A DNA stretch of 64,000 nucleotides from Laburnicola sp. R22_1 (GCA_014281115.1 JACONQ010000015.1:1798001-1862000); one strand, 5' to 3'. Shown: positions 10,963 to 21,911, numbered from the stretch's first letter. Translations and numbers: made by a program. Notes: a model not told the origin generated them from the sequence alone.

Positions 10963-11985
10963 TCAATCTCCCCACCCGGCTGCCCACCCAGCAGCCTCCT
11001 CCACACTGACCTCCCTCTCCTCCACGCAGCCCCCAAACAATCCAGCACATCTCTCCGCCAAGACACAAGCCAGCAGATGCTTGCACACAGGCGGTGTCCC
11101 ATTCCCTAGACTTACGCCCCCAAAGCTCCATTGTCCCTCCGACTCGTGTGTTGGGTGGGAGAGTGGCAAAGGAATTTCAGATAGTGTCGAGGGAAAGGCA
11201 GAAAATGCAAAAGCAGGACAGGAGCAGTTCCAGGCGCGGAGGCGGACTTCGTATGCTGTCGTGCTGTCGTAGGAGGTGCTGTAGCGGGAGGAGCGGGCCT
11301 GGGCGGAGCGGACGTAGTATACTACATCCATGGCGTCTTTCTCGGTGACTCTGATCTCCTCTTGAGCGTGGCTTTGCGCTGGTATCTCCACGTCTAGCAT
11401 CGATGTGTTGGAGGGGGGCTTCAGTCGGCATGGATCCTGCGCCAGTGACGCATCCTGGTATGGAGTTCGGCTCGCACTGCCATCTCGCTCGCTGGCGGCT
11501 GGTACTATGGCTTCAACGTCCTGCTGATTGAGTCTGGACACTTCTGGAGGCACAACTGGAGCTCCTTCCGTACCACCGTCTCCAGCACGACGTATGCGGA
11601 AACGCGTGACAAGTCTGCGATCGAGTAGATCCAGTGCAGGCAGCAGCTCGTTCTGGAATGCAACATGCAGCGCGAGGAGCTGCTTTTTCGTCGGCTCGGG
11701 CGCGCCATTCAGCGGGTTCGAATTCGAGGGAAGAGGCGGCGCGTCGTGGTCATCCTGGGCGGGTGCCGGTGTAACGGCGCGCAGGGCATCGAAAAGCTGG
11801 GTTATGAAGGCGCGAGGGTAGGGCAGGTGTGGTGGGGGCATGTTTTCAGAGGGTGGAGCATTCTGATTTCGGGTTGATGATGTTGATGTTGGAGATAGAG
11901 GTCGTGGCGGGGCATGGCGATCGGACGGTTGGAATAGAGTTGAGATGTAGGTCAATGCGCGGGCACGTGATTGTAGATCGTCCAC
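10963..11985 (-). CDS. SWIM zinc-finger protein, Sws1/Shu2/ZSWIM7 homologue
   Basis: Single exon, 340 residues. The C-terminal third has a SWIM motif: CSCPAFAFSAF, a 45-residue Ser/Pro/Gly-rich insertion, then CKHLLACVLAERC. The CSCPAFAFS and CKHLLA blocks match the Sws1 (fission yeast), Shu2 (budding yeast) and ZSWIM7 (human) family, which works with Rad51 paralogues to help homologous recombination at stalled forks. The N-terminal half is Pro/Ser-rich and poorly structured, with a helical stretch around QLLALHVAFQNELLPALDLL. The protein is longer than yeast or human relatives (roughly 140-225 residues). It is convergent with RPN8, whose 3' end is 261 bp away. Assignment to Sws1 rests on the two motif blocks. 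Confidence 0.75.
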   Translation of the reverse strand: MDDLQSRARALTYISTLFQPSDRHAPPRPLSPTSTSSTRNQNAPPSENMPPPHLPYPRAFITQLFDALRAVTPAPAQDDHDAPPLPSNSNPLNGAPEPTKKQLLALHVAFQNELLPALDLLDRRLVTRFRIRRAGDGGTEGAPVVPPEVSRLNQQDVEAIVPAASERDGSASRTPYQDASLAQDPCRLKPPSNTSMLDVEIPAQSHAQEEIRVTEKDAMDVVYYVRSAQARSSRYSTSYDSTTAYEVRLRAWNCSCPAFAFSAFPSTLSEIPLPLSHPTHESEGQWSFGGVSLGNGTPPVCKHLLACVLAERCAGLFGGCVEEREVSVEEAAGWAAGWGD

Positions 11986-14466
11986 ATGTACACATGTAGA
12001 TTCATCTATCTATGCAAGTGTACATATAGGTAAATGTAAGATAAAAAGAGTCATCGCCGTCATTTCACCTAGCTTTAATGCGATGCAATAATTAGTGAAC
12101 ACTGTATGTAAGCTAATCTCACTCGCTGATCGATACATATGTAACGTTACTGGCGTGTCGTCTTACTAATCCGATGACGTTTTATTGCAGCACCTCGAGT
12201 GCGAATATCGCGCGGGACTGCTGATGACAGGATGACTGAGATGGTGATTTGGGATGGGAGGGGACAATGGTCTTCGTGCCATGGAAGTCTTGCGTTACCG
12301 GCCACGGCAAAAGATAGCGCGTGTAGCAAGAACCGTGATAGCAAGTTCCAAGGGCCACTGGTAGAATATGGCTTTTGCTGCCCTTGGTTGAAGGGAAATA
12401 CGTGTAGTTTCATCTACTGGTTGGGCGAGTAGGTAGTTTCGGTACTCGCCCAAGAAGGGTTGACGCTAATTCTTGCCCCATGGTTGACACCAAGCGGAAT
12501 GAGCCGGACGACAACTCTCTCTTCCATTGACGGTCCAGATCGACGATCAATGTCCGACAGAAAGTCTGGGAGTGCACCTCGGCATTCGAGAGAAAGCGAC
12601 GCGAAGGCGCGCATATTGGGGTCTACGGGCGATATGGTGAGGGGTGTGGGGATGTAGGATACACCAATCCGACAGGGATGTGTACCGTACTTGAAGTCCG
12701 ATGGCACAGTTCCCATGCGTGACTGGCACTGCAGAATTGAGAAATTGGAAGCTGACGACAGGCTGGTCCGCCCAATTGGCGTCAATGCGCATCGTGGTTG
12801 GTTTGCTCCATGACGATGTGTGCCCGACATGACGATGCTCGTAGGCGTTCGGTATGCAGCGGCTTTTGGGCAGGCCACCAGCCTAGAATGGCCCGAAATA
12901 GCATCGGTGATGGCTGCATTTGCTGCAATCGACCCCACACTTTGCTGGCGGCTACGGAGTGCCGCGATAACGATAAGACACACCCCGCGGTGGGCTGCCC
13001 CTCCCCGAGACGGTACACTACGGCCGCGAGATGGTGTGCCGGGCTCATCTCGTGGTGCCTTCAGGTGCGCGTTTGGGAACGTGGAATGACTCACGGGAGC
13101 GCTGGATCCGGCGAACTGGGGGCATATCGCGCGTCCAGCTGAGACTCGTCGCCTCCGTCACATGCTAATATCAGGCCAAGCGCGAAGCGCTCCACGGCAC
13201 AATCATCTGCCCCGTCAGACGGCAATGGGCGTCGAGGCACCAATATGCGACCAGCCACGGCGAGCCACCGATGCAGACAGCGTCGCTCCCGCTGCAAGGC
13301 ATGTCCTGCAGGGTCATGGACCTGTTTGGCCATGGATAGCGTGCAGAGGGTCCTGTCGACGGGCTGTGGTCATTCGCCGACGCAGCCGAGGATCCTCTGG
13401 CTCGCTGTGTGTGCGGTACAGCAGTCGCGTGGCTTGTGGCAATCCGTGCATGACCACCATCTCGTCCATCACGAGACCCAACAATGCGTTCATGGAAAGG
13501 TGAGCATCGAGCTGGGCGGCGGAACGAAGCAGGCTGCAAGAAGCGAAGTCCGTCGGTGCGCTATGTCCGCTGCCGTCCGTGGGAATGGAATGGTAATCCA
13601 GAACGACCGGGCAGGTCAGGCGGCGCGCCTTGTCGAATTGTGCTGTTTGGCCGTCCACAGCATGACGAGCGCCGTGTCAAGTTGGTCAATCCCCCACCGG
13701 TGCAGCCATGCACGTAGCGTTAGCAACGTGGCTCTCTTGCGGCCGGCGAGCCAGGCACCGGTATGCCCAATGGCGGCCAGCACCGGGTGAATTGAGCAGC
13801 ATTGAGCAGCATTGAGCAGCATTGAGGGCCGAATGCACAAAGCAGATGGGCGACGGTTGGGGAAGGCCTCCAGAGTGGAGTGCAGTGTGTGGACGCGGCG
13901 CCCTAGCACGCTGCAGCAGAGCACTAACGCCCTTTCGGGGCCCGTACGTCCACACCCTTCCTCGCCGTTCGACTCACCTATGATTGCTGCTTGCTCAGCC
14001 CCTCGTCTTCCCGGCCGGAAAGGCCAGCTGATGGGCCACTCCATGTGCCACCCTTTGTGTGGTTTCAGTCTGCGCTACCGTCTTTGTCACCTGCGACTTT
14101 CTTTCAAGTGCTGCCGCCTGGAGCGCGCCCTCTTCTCTTAAGCCCACCCTCCCCCCTCGTCTTGGAGCCTTTCCGCCCGCGCCGCCTGCTCGCTGTGCTC
14201 TATTCTTAAGCGTCTTTCATCCGCCCGTCTTTCTCTGCTTCCACCGCATTCCAAGTCTGACTGGGCCGCCTATTTATTCCTGTACCAAGGTTCTTGCCGC
14301 TCCACTCCGCTACCAACCTTCCCAGCGCCTCCACCCAGGGTTGCAGCCTGCGATTGACTCCCAACACACCCGCTCTTCGATTGCTGCCTAGCACATATAA
14401 AACGCACCCGTCCGCTTGCGTTGCTGCAAACCACCAGCAATTCAATTCACACACAATTCACCCGCT
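11986..14466. other. 2.5-kb stretch without a convincing gene
   Basis: It lies between two divergently transcribed genes. Several open frames of 80-226 codons overlap each other on both strands (for example 12414-13094 minus and 13245-13790 plus), but none shows a recognisable domain, and the GC-rich composition makes long chance frames likely. A 10-bp tandem repeat lies at 13791-13826. The last 400 bp (about 14050-14466) are pyrimidine-rich and look like the promoter and long leader of the SWIRM gene. A non-coding RNA or lineage-specific gene cannot be excluded. Confidence 0.5.
13791..13826. repeat. Tandem repeat of a 10-bp unit
   Basis: ATTGAGCAGC is repeated three times without change, followed by the first six bases of a fourth unit. 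It lies in the gene-free stretch and could be a polymorphic minisatellite. Confidence 0.95.
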
Positions 14467-15636
14467 ATGGCAAACGCCACACCATACAAGGCACCCCCAA
14501 AACAGATCTCCGTTTCCTCGCTACTCTCGCCGCCGGAGATGAAGCGCTCAGAGTCATTTGGATCGTCAGTTGCGCCATCAATTACATCCACGCCGTTCTC
14601 TTCCTTCAAGTCGGAGCAATCGCACCCCGCCATGGCTGCCTGGCTTCCGGAGGGGCCTCTCACAATGCACCGCGACGCCACCCTCACATACGCTTCTCCG
14701 CCAATCTCGCCTTACGATTCAGAGTCACAGAAAGAGAATATGGACAGAATGGACGTGGATTGCGTGCGAGACCCCCAACTTTTTGTGCGCAACGATACCG
14801 CCAGCTCAATCTCACCCGACGAGCCACTGTTCCCCCAGGAGCATCCGCAGGTCGATCCGGCCGCTCAGGATCTCATCACCAAGCACATGCAATCCGCCGA
14901 CTTCGCCGCCCTCGAGAGCAAGCCCGCCCGAGCAGACTACGAGCTCGCCGTTTCCTTCGTCTCCAACGTCCACACTTCGTACAACAAGAGCCCACGCTCT
15001 TGGTATGAACAGGAACGCGAGTTCGATAGACAATACAGCCAGTCAACCAGAGGTGTGCAGAAGAGGCAGCCGCTTAAGAAGCTGGCACCTGCACCCTCAG
15101 CAAGAGCGGGCAGCAAGCCGAAGATTGCGCTCCCGCGACTTGCCCGCCCCGCTCGCGCCCCCCGCGCTCCCAAACGCACTCCCAAGACTCAGGTCTCTGA
15201 CTCATTCGATGACTTCGCCCCTACCTCGGAGTCCCCCAAGCCCGCACGACCGGCCGGAACTCGCGATGACACCGACTACAACTCGCTCCCGGACTTTTCG
15301 CCTCCCCTCGAGACCCTCACCAAAGGCAACACCAGCGCTCTCAAAACCGAGTGGAAGGGGTCGGCCCTCAAACTTCACGATGACCCCGACCGACACTTGC
15401 TGCACGAGGCTGAAATACCTCTGGCCGGAACGCTTCGTCTGACGTGTGCTACCTACCTCTGCAGCAAACGTCGCATCTTCCAGGCTCGCATCGAAGCCTT
15501 GAGGATTAATAAGGAGTTCCGCAAGACGGATGCGCAGCAAGCCTGCAAGATCGACGTCAACAAGGCCAGCAAGCTCTGGTCTGTCTACGACAAAGTTGGC
15601 TGGTTCGACCCCAAATACTTCGTTCAGTACGTCTAA
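14467..15636 (+). CDS. SWIRM-domain protein, Fun19/Laf1-like
   Basis: Single exon, 389 residues from the ATG at 14467, the first Met after the leader. The first 280 residues are low-complexity Ser/Pro/Arg-rich with a conserved-looking start (PYKAPPKQISVSSLLSPPEM). The C-terminal 100 residues form a SWIRM domain: LASIPLAGTLRLT-type EIPLAGTLRLTCATYLCSKR, RIFQARIEALRINKEFRKTD, AQQACKIDVNKASKLWSVYD and KVGWFDPKYF. SWIRM domains bind DNA or nucleosomes and occur in chromatin complexes. This layout (disordered N-terminus, C-terminal SWIRM) is that of yeast Fun19/YOR338W and fission yeast Laf1/Laf2, the latter linked to the Clr6 (Rpd3L-type) histone deacetylase complex. The domain call is firm; complex membership is inferred from family. 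Confidence 0.8.
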   Translation: MANATPYKAPPKQISVSSLLSPPEMKRSESFGSSVAPSITSTPFSSFKSEQSHPAMAAWLPEGPLTMHRDATLTYASPPISPYDSESQKENMDRMDVDCVRDPQLFVRNDTASSISPDEPLFPQEHPQVDPAAQDLITKHMQSADFAALESKPARADYELAVSFVSNVHTSYNKSPRSWYEQEREFDRQYSQSTRGVQKRQPLKKLAPAPSARAGSKPKIALPRLARPARAPRAPKRTPKTQVSDSFDDFAPTSESPKPARPAGTRDDTDYNSLPDFSPPLETLTKGNTSALKTEWKGSALKLHDDPDRHLLHEAEIPLAGTLRLTCATYLCSKRRIFQARIEALRINKEFRKTDAQQACKIDVNKASKLWSVYDKVGWFDPKYFVQYV

Positions 15637-16395
15637 CCATTCCGGGCATTGCATTTCTTTCCTTCACGGCTGGCATGGACGTTCGATCATCTCGACCTAT
15701 ACGTTGCGCATCTAGTTGCATATGCAGACATGGACACGGACGGCGGTGTTTTTGACTTTTATTTCTTTTTATCGGCATGGAGACACGGGATGTACCCCTC
15801 TCTCCGTCTATGATTTCATGAACAGGCGTTTCTCGTTTGGGTATATGCATCTCGCATCAACGGGCAGGCTGCCTTGGATCGGGCTCGGTTCTTTACCACT
15901 GTGGCGTCAGATGGAATACGCCGCTCTATTACTGCTTCTATGCGTTATGCTGATACCCCCAACACCAAGATTGATGTGTTTTCCCTTCTGTTGCTGCTAC
16001 TGTTACATACGGTACGAAGGTGCGAGGTTCCCTCGACCAGGTTGGATATTCCTGTTGTTCTGTAGCTTAGAACGAGCAATTCATTATTAGCCACGTATAC
16101 CTTGTAGAGTGAGACCGATCCCTCTCGTGTACTGTGAATGATCCGATGGGACTATAGCTTGCGTGTACATAGCCGTGAATTGTATTCTTAGACGCTGAAC
16201 ACTCGGGTATGATATGATGCGGGAAGGGTGCGTGGCGCGGCGTAAGCTCGTGCTGTGCTAAACTTGGACAGGCGGCAGGCGCAAGCCCGGCCATGGTCGA
16301 AACCCTCCGCGAACATCGTTCTACCACCAGTGCACCACCAACAACCACAACGCCCTCCGCCCGCCCACGCTGCGGAACAGCGCGGATCACCAACC
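15637..16395. other. Intergenic between the SWIRM gene and CDC50
   Basis: Holds the 3' flank of the SWIRM gene and the promoter and leader of CDC50. Open frames here overlap on both strands and show no domain. Confidence 0.5.
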
Positions 16396-17940
16396 ATGTC
16401 GCAGACGCAGCAGGTCGACCCGGCCGGCTCGATATCCAGTCAGGACCCGCACAACGAGCAGCAGTCGAAGAAGACAAAGAGCAGGAGGCCCCCGAGTGAG
16501 CAGTCTGGCAGTGCCGTGCGCGCAGGACAGAGGATGCTGACGGTGGTCTAGATACTGCCTTCAGGCAACAGCGATTAAAAGCATGGCAGTATGTTATGGG
16601 CAGTAGTGGTGGAGGTGGTGAACGTAGCGCAGCTGACGTGCGCAAACAGACCCATCCTGACCCCGAAGACGGTCCTGCCTATTTTCTTCATTGTCGGCAT
16701 CATATTTGCGCCCATCGGCGGGTTGTTGCTGTACGCCAGCTCTCAGGTACGTGTTTGGAAGGGCAGCGGGAAGCAGGCGGCAGGCTGATACCCGTCAGGT
16801 CCAGGAGCTCTCGCTCGACTACACCAATTGTGTCACGGACGAGTCCTCGCCCAACATAACCCTCCCGATCAACGCGTCGGAGCCGAACCCTCTAAAAGAT
16901 ATTGACCCGGGCCGCGTCACCTCATCGTTTAAAGCGAGAATGGATTCAAAGCCCAAATGGGCACACGCGCGCCAAAGCTACAAATTCCCGATTTCCGGTG
17001 TGGAAAAGGACACAGACGTCTGCATACTGGAATTCCAAGTTCCAGACAACATTAAGCCGCCCATTTACTTCTACTATCGCCTGACAAACTTCTACCAGAA
17101 CCATCGCCGCTACGTTAAGAGTTTGGACACCGAGCAATTGAAAGGAGAGGCCATAGACCGCGCAAGCATCGAATCCGGCGAGTGCGATCCTCTTAGCACC
17201 GCGCCGGATGGCCGTCCATATTACCCTTGTGGCCTCATTGCGAACTCCATGTTCAACGACACCTACCGCAATTTAACTTCGCTCAATGGCAACACAGCGT
17301 CTTACAATTTTACCGAACGCGGCATTTCTTGGGCTACCGAGGGCGATTTGTACGGCGAGTCTAAATACAAGCCTGCAGATGTTGTGCCTCCACCAAATTG
17401 GGCAGAACAGTATGACGAGAATGGTTACGACAACCTGGATTCGCTGCCAAATCTTCACACTTGGGAGGCATTCCAAGTCTGGATGAGGACAGCTGGTCTG
17501 CCAACCTTCAGCAAGCTTGCGATGAAGAACACAGAGGATGAGCTGCTAAGCGGAACCTACCGGCTTGAAATCCTTGACCGTACGTTCAGCTTACTCTTCC
17601 TCTAAACTGCACTAACATTAAAACAGGCTTCCCGGCGCACAAGTACGGCGGAAGCAAGTCTATTCTTATCTCGACTCGAACAGTCGTGGGTGGGAAGAAC
17701 CCATTCTTGGGAATTGCCTACGTAGTCGTTGGTGGCCTCTGCATTCTGCTAGGCACCGTCTTCACTCTCACGCATCTGGTCAAACCAAGGTAAGAGAGCA
17801 ATGGATCTATACCAGAATGGCGCATATGCTGAAGGATACACAGGAAGTTGGGCGACCATACCTACCTGTCGTGGAATAACGAACAACCGAGCACCGCGAC
17901 GACGACCGGACGCAGCGCTCGCCCAGGCGAGGGCGCATGA
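16396..17940 (+). CDS. Cdc50/Lem3-family subunit of a P4-ATPase phospholipid flippase
   Basis: Six exons: 16396-16495, 16552-16588, 16650-16746, 16799-17579, 17627-17789 and 17844-17940, giving 424 residues. The second exon is only 37 bp and encodes [13 protein letters not shown]. Membrane segment 1 follows at [20 protein letters not shown], then a large lumenal loop with Asn-glycosylation motifs and conserved [20 protein letters not shown], paired cysteines ([17 protein letters not shown]) and GISWATE. Segment 2 is [20 protein letters not shown], and the tail has [11 protein letters not shown]. The protein is the obligatory partner of P4-ATPases that move phospholipids to the cytosolic leaflet in Golgi, endosome and plasma membranes. 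Which of the yeast paralogues (Cdc50, Lem3, Crf1) it equals is not decided. Confidence 0.93.
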
Positions 17941-18557
17941 TCATGACGATATCCTTCCTAATGTAGATACGGTGTTTTTCATTTCCATTTGCGCTTGGAT
18001 CGTGACCATGGGCCGGGGTTTTGGGAAGTGTATTTGTACCACAGGTCTCTGGATATCTGGAGTTACGGCGCTTTTAGGCGACGAATTGATTCACAGCGCT
18101 TTTTCGATTATTCATGTGGTGTTCATATATTGCACTAGGACGATGCTTTGACGACAGAACAGGTACCGAGTGATCCCAGGATACGTAATGCATACACGGC
18201 GAGCGCGGCAAACCATGCCCCTCCCATTGTATTGCTAGTGAAAGTAATATGCTCACATGTGTTCAATAGCTTTAACGAATACTCCGAAGAGGATGTCAGT
18301 GAAATGACTGTGCCTGAGACAGGCTCTCCCCGCTTCCGTCCACGCTGAGAGCCTGGCCGAATGTCTAGATGTGAGGCAAAACATGCCTAGAAGGACATTC
18401 TGAGACTGTGGAATCTGGACCTCCACGAAGAGAAAGATATAAGCCGCGCAAAAATGCCCCAGTCCATCACGATCAGCGCTTTTGCACTACCGTTCGAAAG
18501 ACACCGGTCGCAATCTTATTCGGACATCATTGAATTCTCACATTCTTCTCTGCGGTC
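17941..18557. other. Intergenic between CDC50 and the metalloprotease gene
   Basis: Both flanking genes are on the plus strand. The stretch holds one 3' flank and one promoter; no conserved coding sequence was seen. Bases 18482-18557 are open in another frame but without features. Confidence 0.5.
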
Positions 18558-19478
18558 GTGGTCATGTTGAGGTCCCTCCTCCTTGCCTCCCTGGGGCTAG
18601 GACTCCTAGCCAGTGCCAGTGCGGAGAATGGTACGCCGAGGCCAGAGCCTTTCGATTGCGGAACGGATGCGAATCATGCATCGGACCACTTCCTAGAGAC
18701 CATTCAAGGTCTACACGAAGGCGGCAATGGTGGGAGTCCGGCTGCACGTGCAGCCCTCGTCGCACGTGAAAAGGACAACAACAGCGCCATCACCGTTCAC
18801 GCCATCTTCCACATCGTCGCAACCCCCGACACAAAAGCCGACATCTCGAACGACATGCCCCAGGCACAACTGGACGCGCTCAACGCCGCCTACAAGGACT
18901 ACGGCATCTCGTTCGACCTCATCAATGTTACCTGGAACACCAACGACAAGTGGGCCGTTGGCGAAAAAGACGCAGACGCGGAGATGAAGAAGCAATTAAG
19001 GCAGGGCACCTACCGCACACTCAACATCTACTTCCAGACCGCCCTGAGCGGCGGCGTTCTGGGCCGCTGCTCGCTCCCTAGCAAGGTCCCCAGCAGCTCG
19101 GATCCCAGCGTCTACTTCAATGACGGATGCAATGTCAATGCCAATACGATGCCAGGTGGCTCCATGGAGGGGTACAATCGCGGCAAGACGGCGGTCCACG
19201 AGACGGGGCATTGGCTCGGGTTGCTGCACACGTTTGAGGGGTATGCGTGCGATGAAGCGGGCGATTATATCGATGACACGCCGTTTGAGAAGGAGAGCAC
19301 CGATGGGTGTCCAACAAGTCCGGTGAAGCAGACGTGTCCTGAGCAGAAGGCCGAGGTCAAGGATGATCCGATTCATAACTACATGGACTATAGTACCGAC
19401 GCGTGTTATGAGGGGTTTACGGCTTTGCAGAAGGAGAGGATGCATTACATGTATAACCTTTATCGGGACGGCAATTAG
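18558..19478 (+). CDS. Secreted zinc metalloprotease, family M43
   Basis: Single exon, 306 residues. Residues 1-22 form a signal peptide (LRSLLLASLGLGLLASASA). The active-site motif HExxHxxGxxH is HETGHWLGLLH, starting at His214, with the Met-turn in NYMDYS near residue 276. The repeated cysteines (for example CDEAGDYIDDTP, GCPTS, QTCP, DACYEG) are as in the fungal extracellular members related to pappalysin-type M43B proteases. The mature enzyme would act outside the cell, releasing peptides from host or environmental protein. The Met at 18564 is an equally possible start and changes only two residues. Orthologues such as Mep1 of Coccidioides have been linked to host interaction; no such role is inferred here. 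Confidence 0.92.
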   Translation: MVMLRSLLLASLGLGLLASASAENGTPRPEPFDCGTDANHASDHFLETIQGLHEGGNGGSPAARAALVAREKDNNSAITVHAIFHIVATPDTKADISNDMPQAQLDALNAAYKDYGISFDLINVTWNTNDKWAVGEKDADAEMKKQLRQGTYRTLNIYFQTALSGGVLGRCSLPSKVPSSSDPSVYFNDGCNVNANTMPGGSMEGYNRGKTAVHETGHWLGLLHTFEGYACDEAGDYIDDTPFEKESTDGCPTSPVKQTCPEQKAEVKDDPIHNYMDYSTDACYEGFTALQKERMHYMYNLYRDGN

Positions 19479-20772
19479 GTGGTGGGGGTCGTTTGGGTAA
19501 GATTGCTCAGTGGTATTTTCTTTTCGTGGGTTGCTGTGAAAGCGTTGGGGCGGATGGTTGGTTTTCTGTGGTTCTTTTCCTTCACATGCTTGCTGTTTGG
19601 CTAAATTGCACATATGGAGTTTTCCTTGCGGTTGTACTCTTCTTGTTGTATTTTCTTCAATGCTAGCTATACTTTCCTCTACTTTTACACATAATCTATG
19701 GAGGTGATGCACATGCCTCATTCAATGTATGCTACGGCGACACTACAGATGCAAGGTTTCCAGGTATCCGAACCAGGCCCCTGGAACTATAGACAGCTCC
19801 CTTGCCTAGGTTAAGCAGATGCAACGGTAGATTTGGTAGCCTGTCGGGAGCATACCATTCTCGCTGTGGGGGAGCATATCAAAAGACATCACATGTTCCG
19901 CATTGTGCTACGACTATGTACATTCCAGAGTCTCGATGCTAATTTGCATGAACTTGCGCAACGCAGCCCTCCAAACTTGATCAGCGCGGCGACAATACTG
20001 TCTTGCATGATCACAATATCTCCAAGTTCTAGGTTCATGCTCGCGTTACAAAAGGCATGGTCAAATTGAACAGGTCAACAAATCGCGCTCCGCATCAAGA
20101 GCGAATGTCCCGGTATACCCACTCACTTGGGACTACATGACGCTCACCTACACTTGGATGCAAAACATACAGCAGTCACATATGTTCCACTCCCACGCGA
20201 CAGCAAGGCCTACATACCTCTAGACCACACGTGTCAGTCTGGACTCCAAGGCTTCGCTGTCTAGCAGGACTGCGGTGTTGCACAGCATTTCGTCATGTCA
20301 TGCACAAGGAAAGACACTGCAGGCTCCAGCACCCACCAACATCTACGACATGCAGCATTTGGCAGCTGGTAGTTTCAAATCCAAGTGCACAAGGCGAGAC
20401 ACGCGCCCGCCGCGTCCAGCCCTGGCCTTTCCGCTCCCAGCGCCTTTGTTTCCGCATGCGGAAAGCAGAGTGCACGTGCACGGTGGTAGCTATACAAGAA
20501 CGCAGAGGCGGGGAAGGAAGAATGGTAAAGCGGGCGTATAAAGAAATGGGCATCCCGATCCTACTATGAATCAAGACAGTCTTTGCAATCGACGGGACGC
20601 ACGACGACGCATTACGCAGAGTGCGCAGTGACGGCAAAGATACCAGACGAGACTACTATTCGCCTAACGACATATATCAGCCGAATTTTTTTGTAAATCT
20701 TTTTGGCTACAGCAACTACTGGGACAGCAAAGCGGCCACTGCCTAGTGTCCTGTAATGCCTACTGTCCTGTA
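19479..20772. other. Intergenic, about 1.3 kb without a supported gene
   Basis: Contains the 3' flank of the metalloprotease gene and the promoter of the small membrane-protein gene. Open frames at 19833-20069 and 20231-20569 show no recognisable feature and overlap others on the opposite strand. Confidence 0.5.
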
Positions 20773-20780
20773 ATGCCTAC
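20747..20780. repeat. Exact 17-bp tandem duplication
   Basis: TGTCCTGTAATGCCTAC occurs twice in direct succession (20747-20763 and 20764-20780). The second copy carries the likely start codon of the next gene at 20773, so each unit brings an AATGCC start context; only the second is in frame. Confidence 0.9.
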
Positions 20781-21454
20781 TGTCTTCCATCGTCGCACTC
20801 CCTCCAACTCCTCCACCGCCTCGTCTAAACCGCCATCCGTCTTCCGCTACGCACTCATCTTGCTCAAAGCACGTCCCTCGATCTCAGACATCGACACCAT
20901 CAGCGTTTACTCGGAGAGCCGTAGCACTCCGGCATCCCCGACCCAGACTGCCTCGGCGGACTTGAGAGGCTTCTTCTTAGTGTCCGAGGAGAGATTGAGC
21001 GAGAGAGTCGAAACTCCACCGCCACCATACGAGCCGTGAGGACGGATCTGGGGAAAGGAAAGCGGGCCGAATGAAACGAACGATTGATGCGCGGGCAGTG
21101 GGGATGAAGGAGAAGGCCTGGGTGCTTTGTCGGAGGCTTGTGGGGTCATGGACGCGCCTTGTACTCGTCCTCTTGTTTGTCAGTGTTGTTGCTCTGGGAG
21201 TCCTCGTCATTCGACCTCGATCCAGATACCGTCGTAATCGTGTATCCGACAAGGCCAAAATTGGCGATACAGGCAGCGAGCCTACAAGACGGCAGGATGC
21301 CCAGACTGGCCAAGTATGCGCCTCTTCACAGCGGAGAAACGACGGCAAAGGGTGGAATGGTGTGCGGAGGGCTATGGAGAAGGCACATTTGGGTAGTGTT
21401 ACAGCATCGTTCAAGGAGGCACAGTTGTCAACAATCAAGCGATCTTCAGATTGA
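20773..21454 (+). CDS. Small single-pass membrane protein, unknown; C-terminus replaced by a MITE
   Basis: Two open frames seem to belong together. The first (20773-21039) is Ser/Thr/Pro-rich and ends in ETPPPPYEP just at a GTGAGG donor. The second (from 21071 or upstream) encodes a membrane segment, LVLVLLFVSVVALGVLVI, then RPRSRYRRNR and a charged tail. An intron 21036-21135 would join them in frame, but its acceptor (CGGAG) is weak, so separate starts are possible. A hAT-type MITE begins at 21420 and supplies the last codons and the TGA at 21452-21454. Without the MITE and one target copy the frame would continue about 20 codons to a TGA at 21627-21629. No family was recognised. Confidence 0.45.
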
Positions 21455-21547
21455 TTGCCCAACTAAGCGCCAAAAGACCATAGAGAGGTCCGTGTTAGAC
21501 CTGATCCAGTAATCAATCTGCCTATCGCTTGATTGTTGACAACTCTG
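21420..21547. mobile_element. hAT-type MITE, 128 bp
   Basis: Inverted repeats of about 37 bp lie at each end and differ at only a few bases; both contain GTTGTCAACAATCAAGCGAT and CAGATTGATT. A perfect 8-bp target duplication, CAAGGAGG, flanks it at 21412-21419 and 21548-21555. It has no coding capacity. The inner core of the repeat (CAACAATCAAGC) is shared with the terminal repeats of the hAT-1 element at 3536-6631, suggesting that a related transposase moved it. Confidence 0.92.
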
Positions 21548-21911
21548 CAAGGAGGTGGGGTTGGGTGCGAAGATGGGAAAGCAGGGGGAGGACGGATTGG
21601 ATCTAGAGGATACGTTCGTTTTGCAGTGAATGATAATAATAATACCCTTTCCACGTACAAGTGATGGCAGAGATGGACGTGCAAATTGCCTGTTAAGTTC
21701 TAGATCTCTATACGAAAGCCCGCGAGTGCGATGCACGCCAAGGGAATTATTCCCTTATTCCCCAAAAGGGCGATCTCCACATTTAAAATGAGCGATGTCG
21801 CTGCGTCTGCGACGCTGCGTCTAGACATGCATGGCCAGGACCCTTTCTTATCCTGACCTCTCCACTTGAAAAGGACCTTTAGTTCCGCCCTTTTCTTTTC
21901 GCACCACCGCA

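Noticed and set aside
12414..13094. 226-codon open frame on the minus strand
   Set aside because: No domain, signal or intron logic; it overlaps several open frames on the plus strand in GC-rich DNA, where long chance frames are common.
13245..13790. 181-codon open frame on the plus strand
   Set aside because: Composition looks random, and it is overlapped by frames of similar length on the minus strand.
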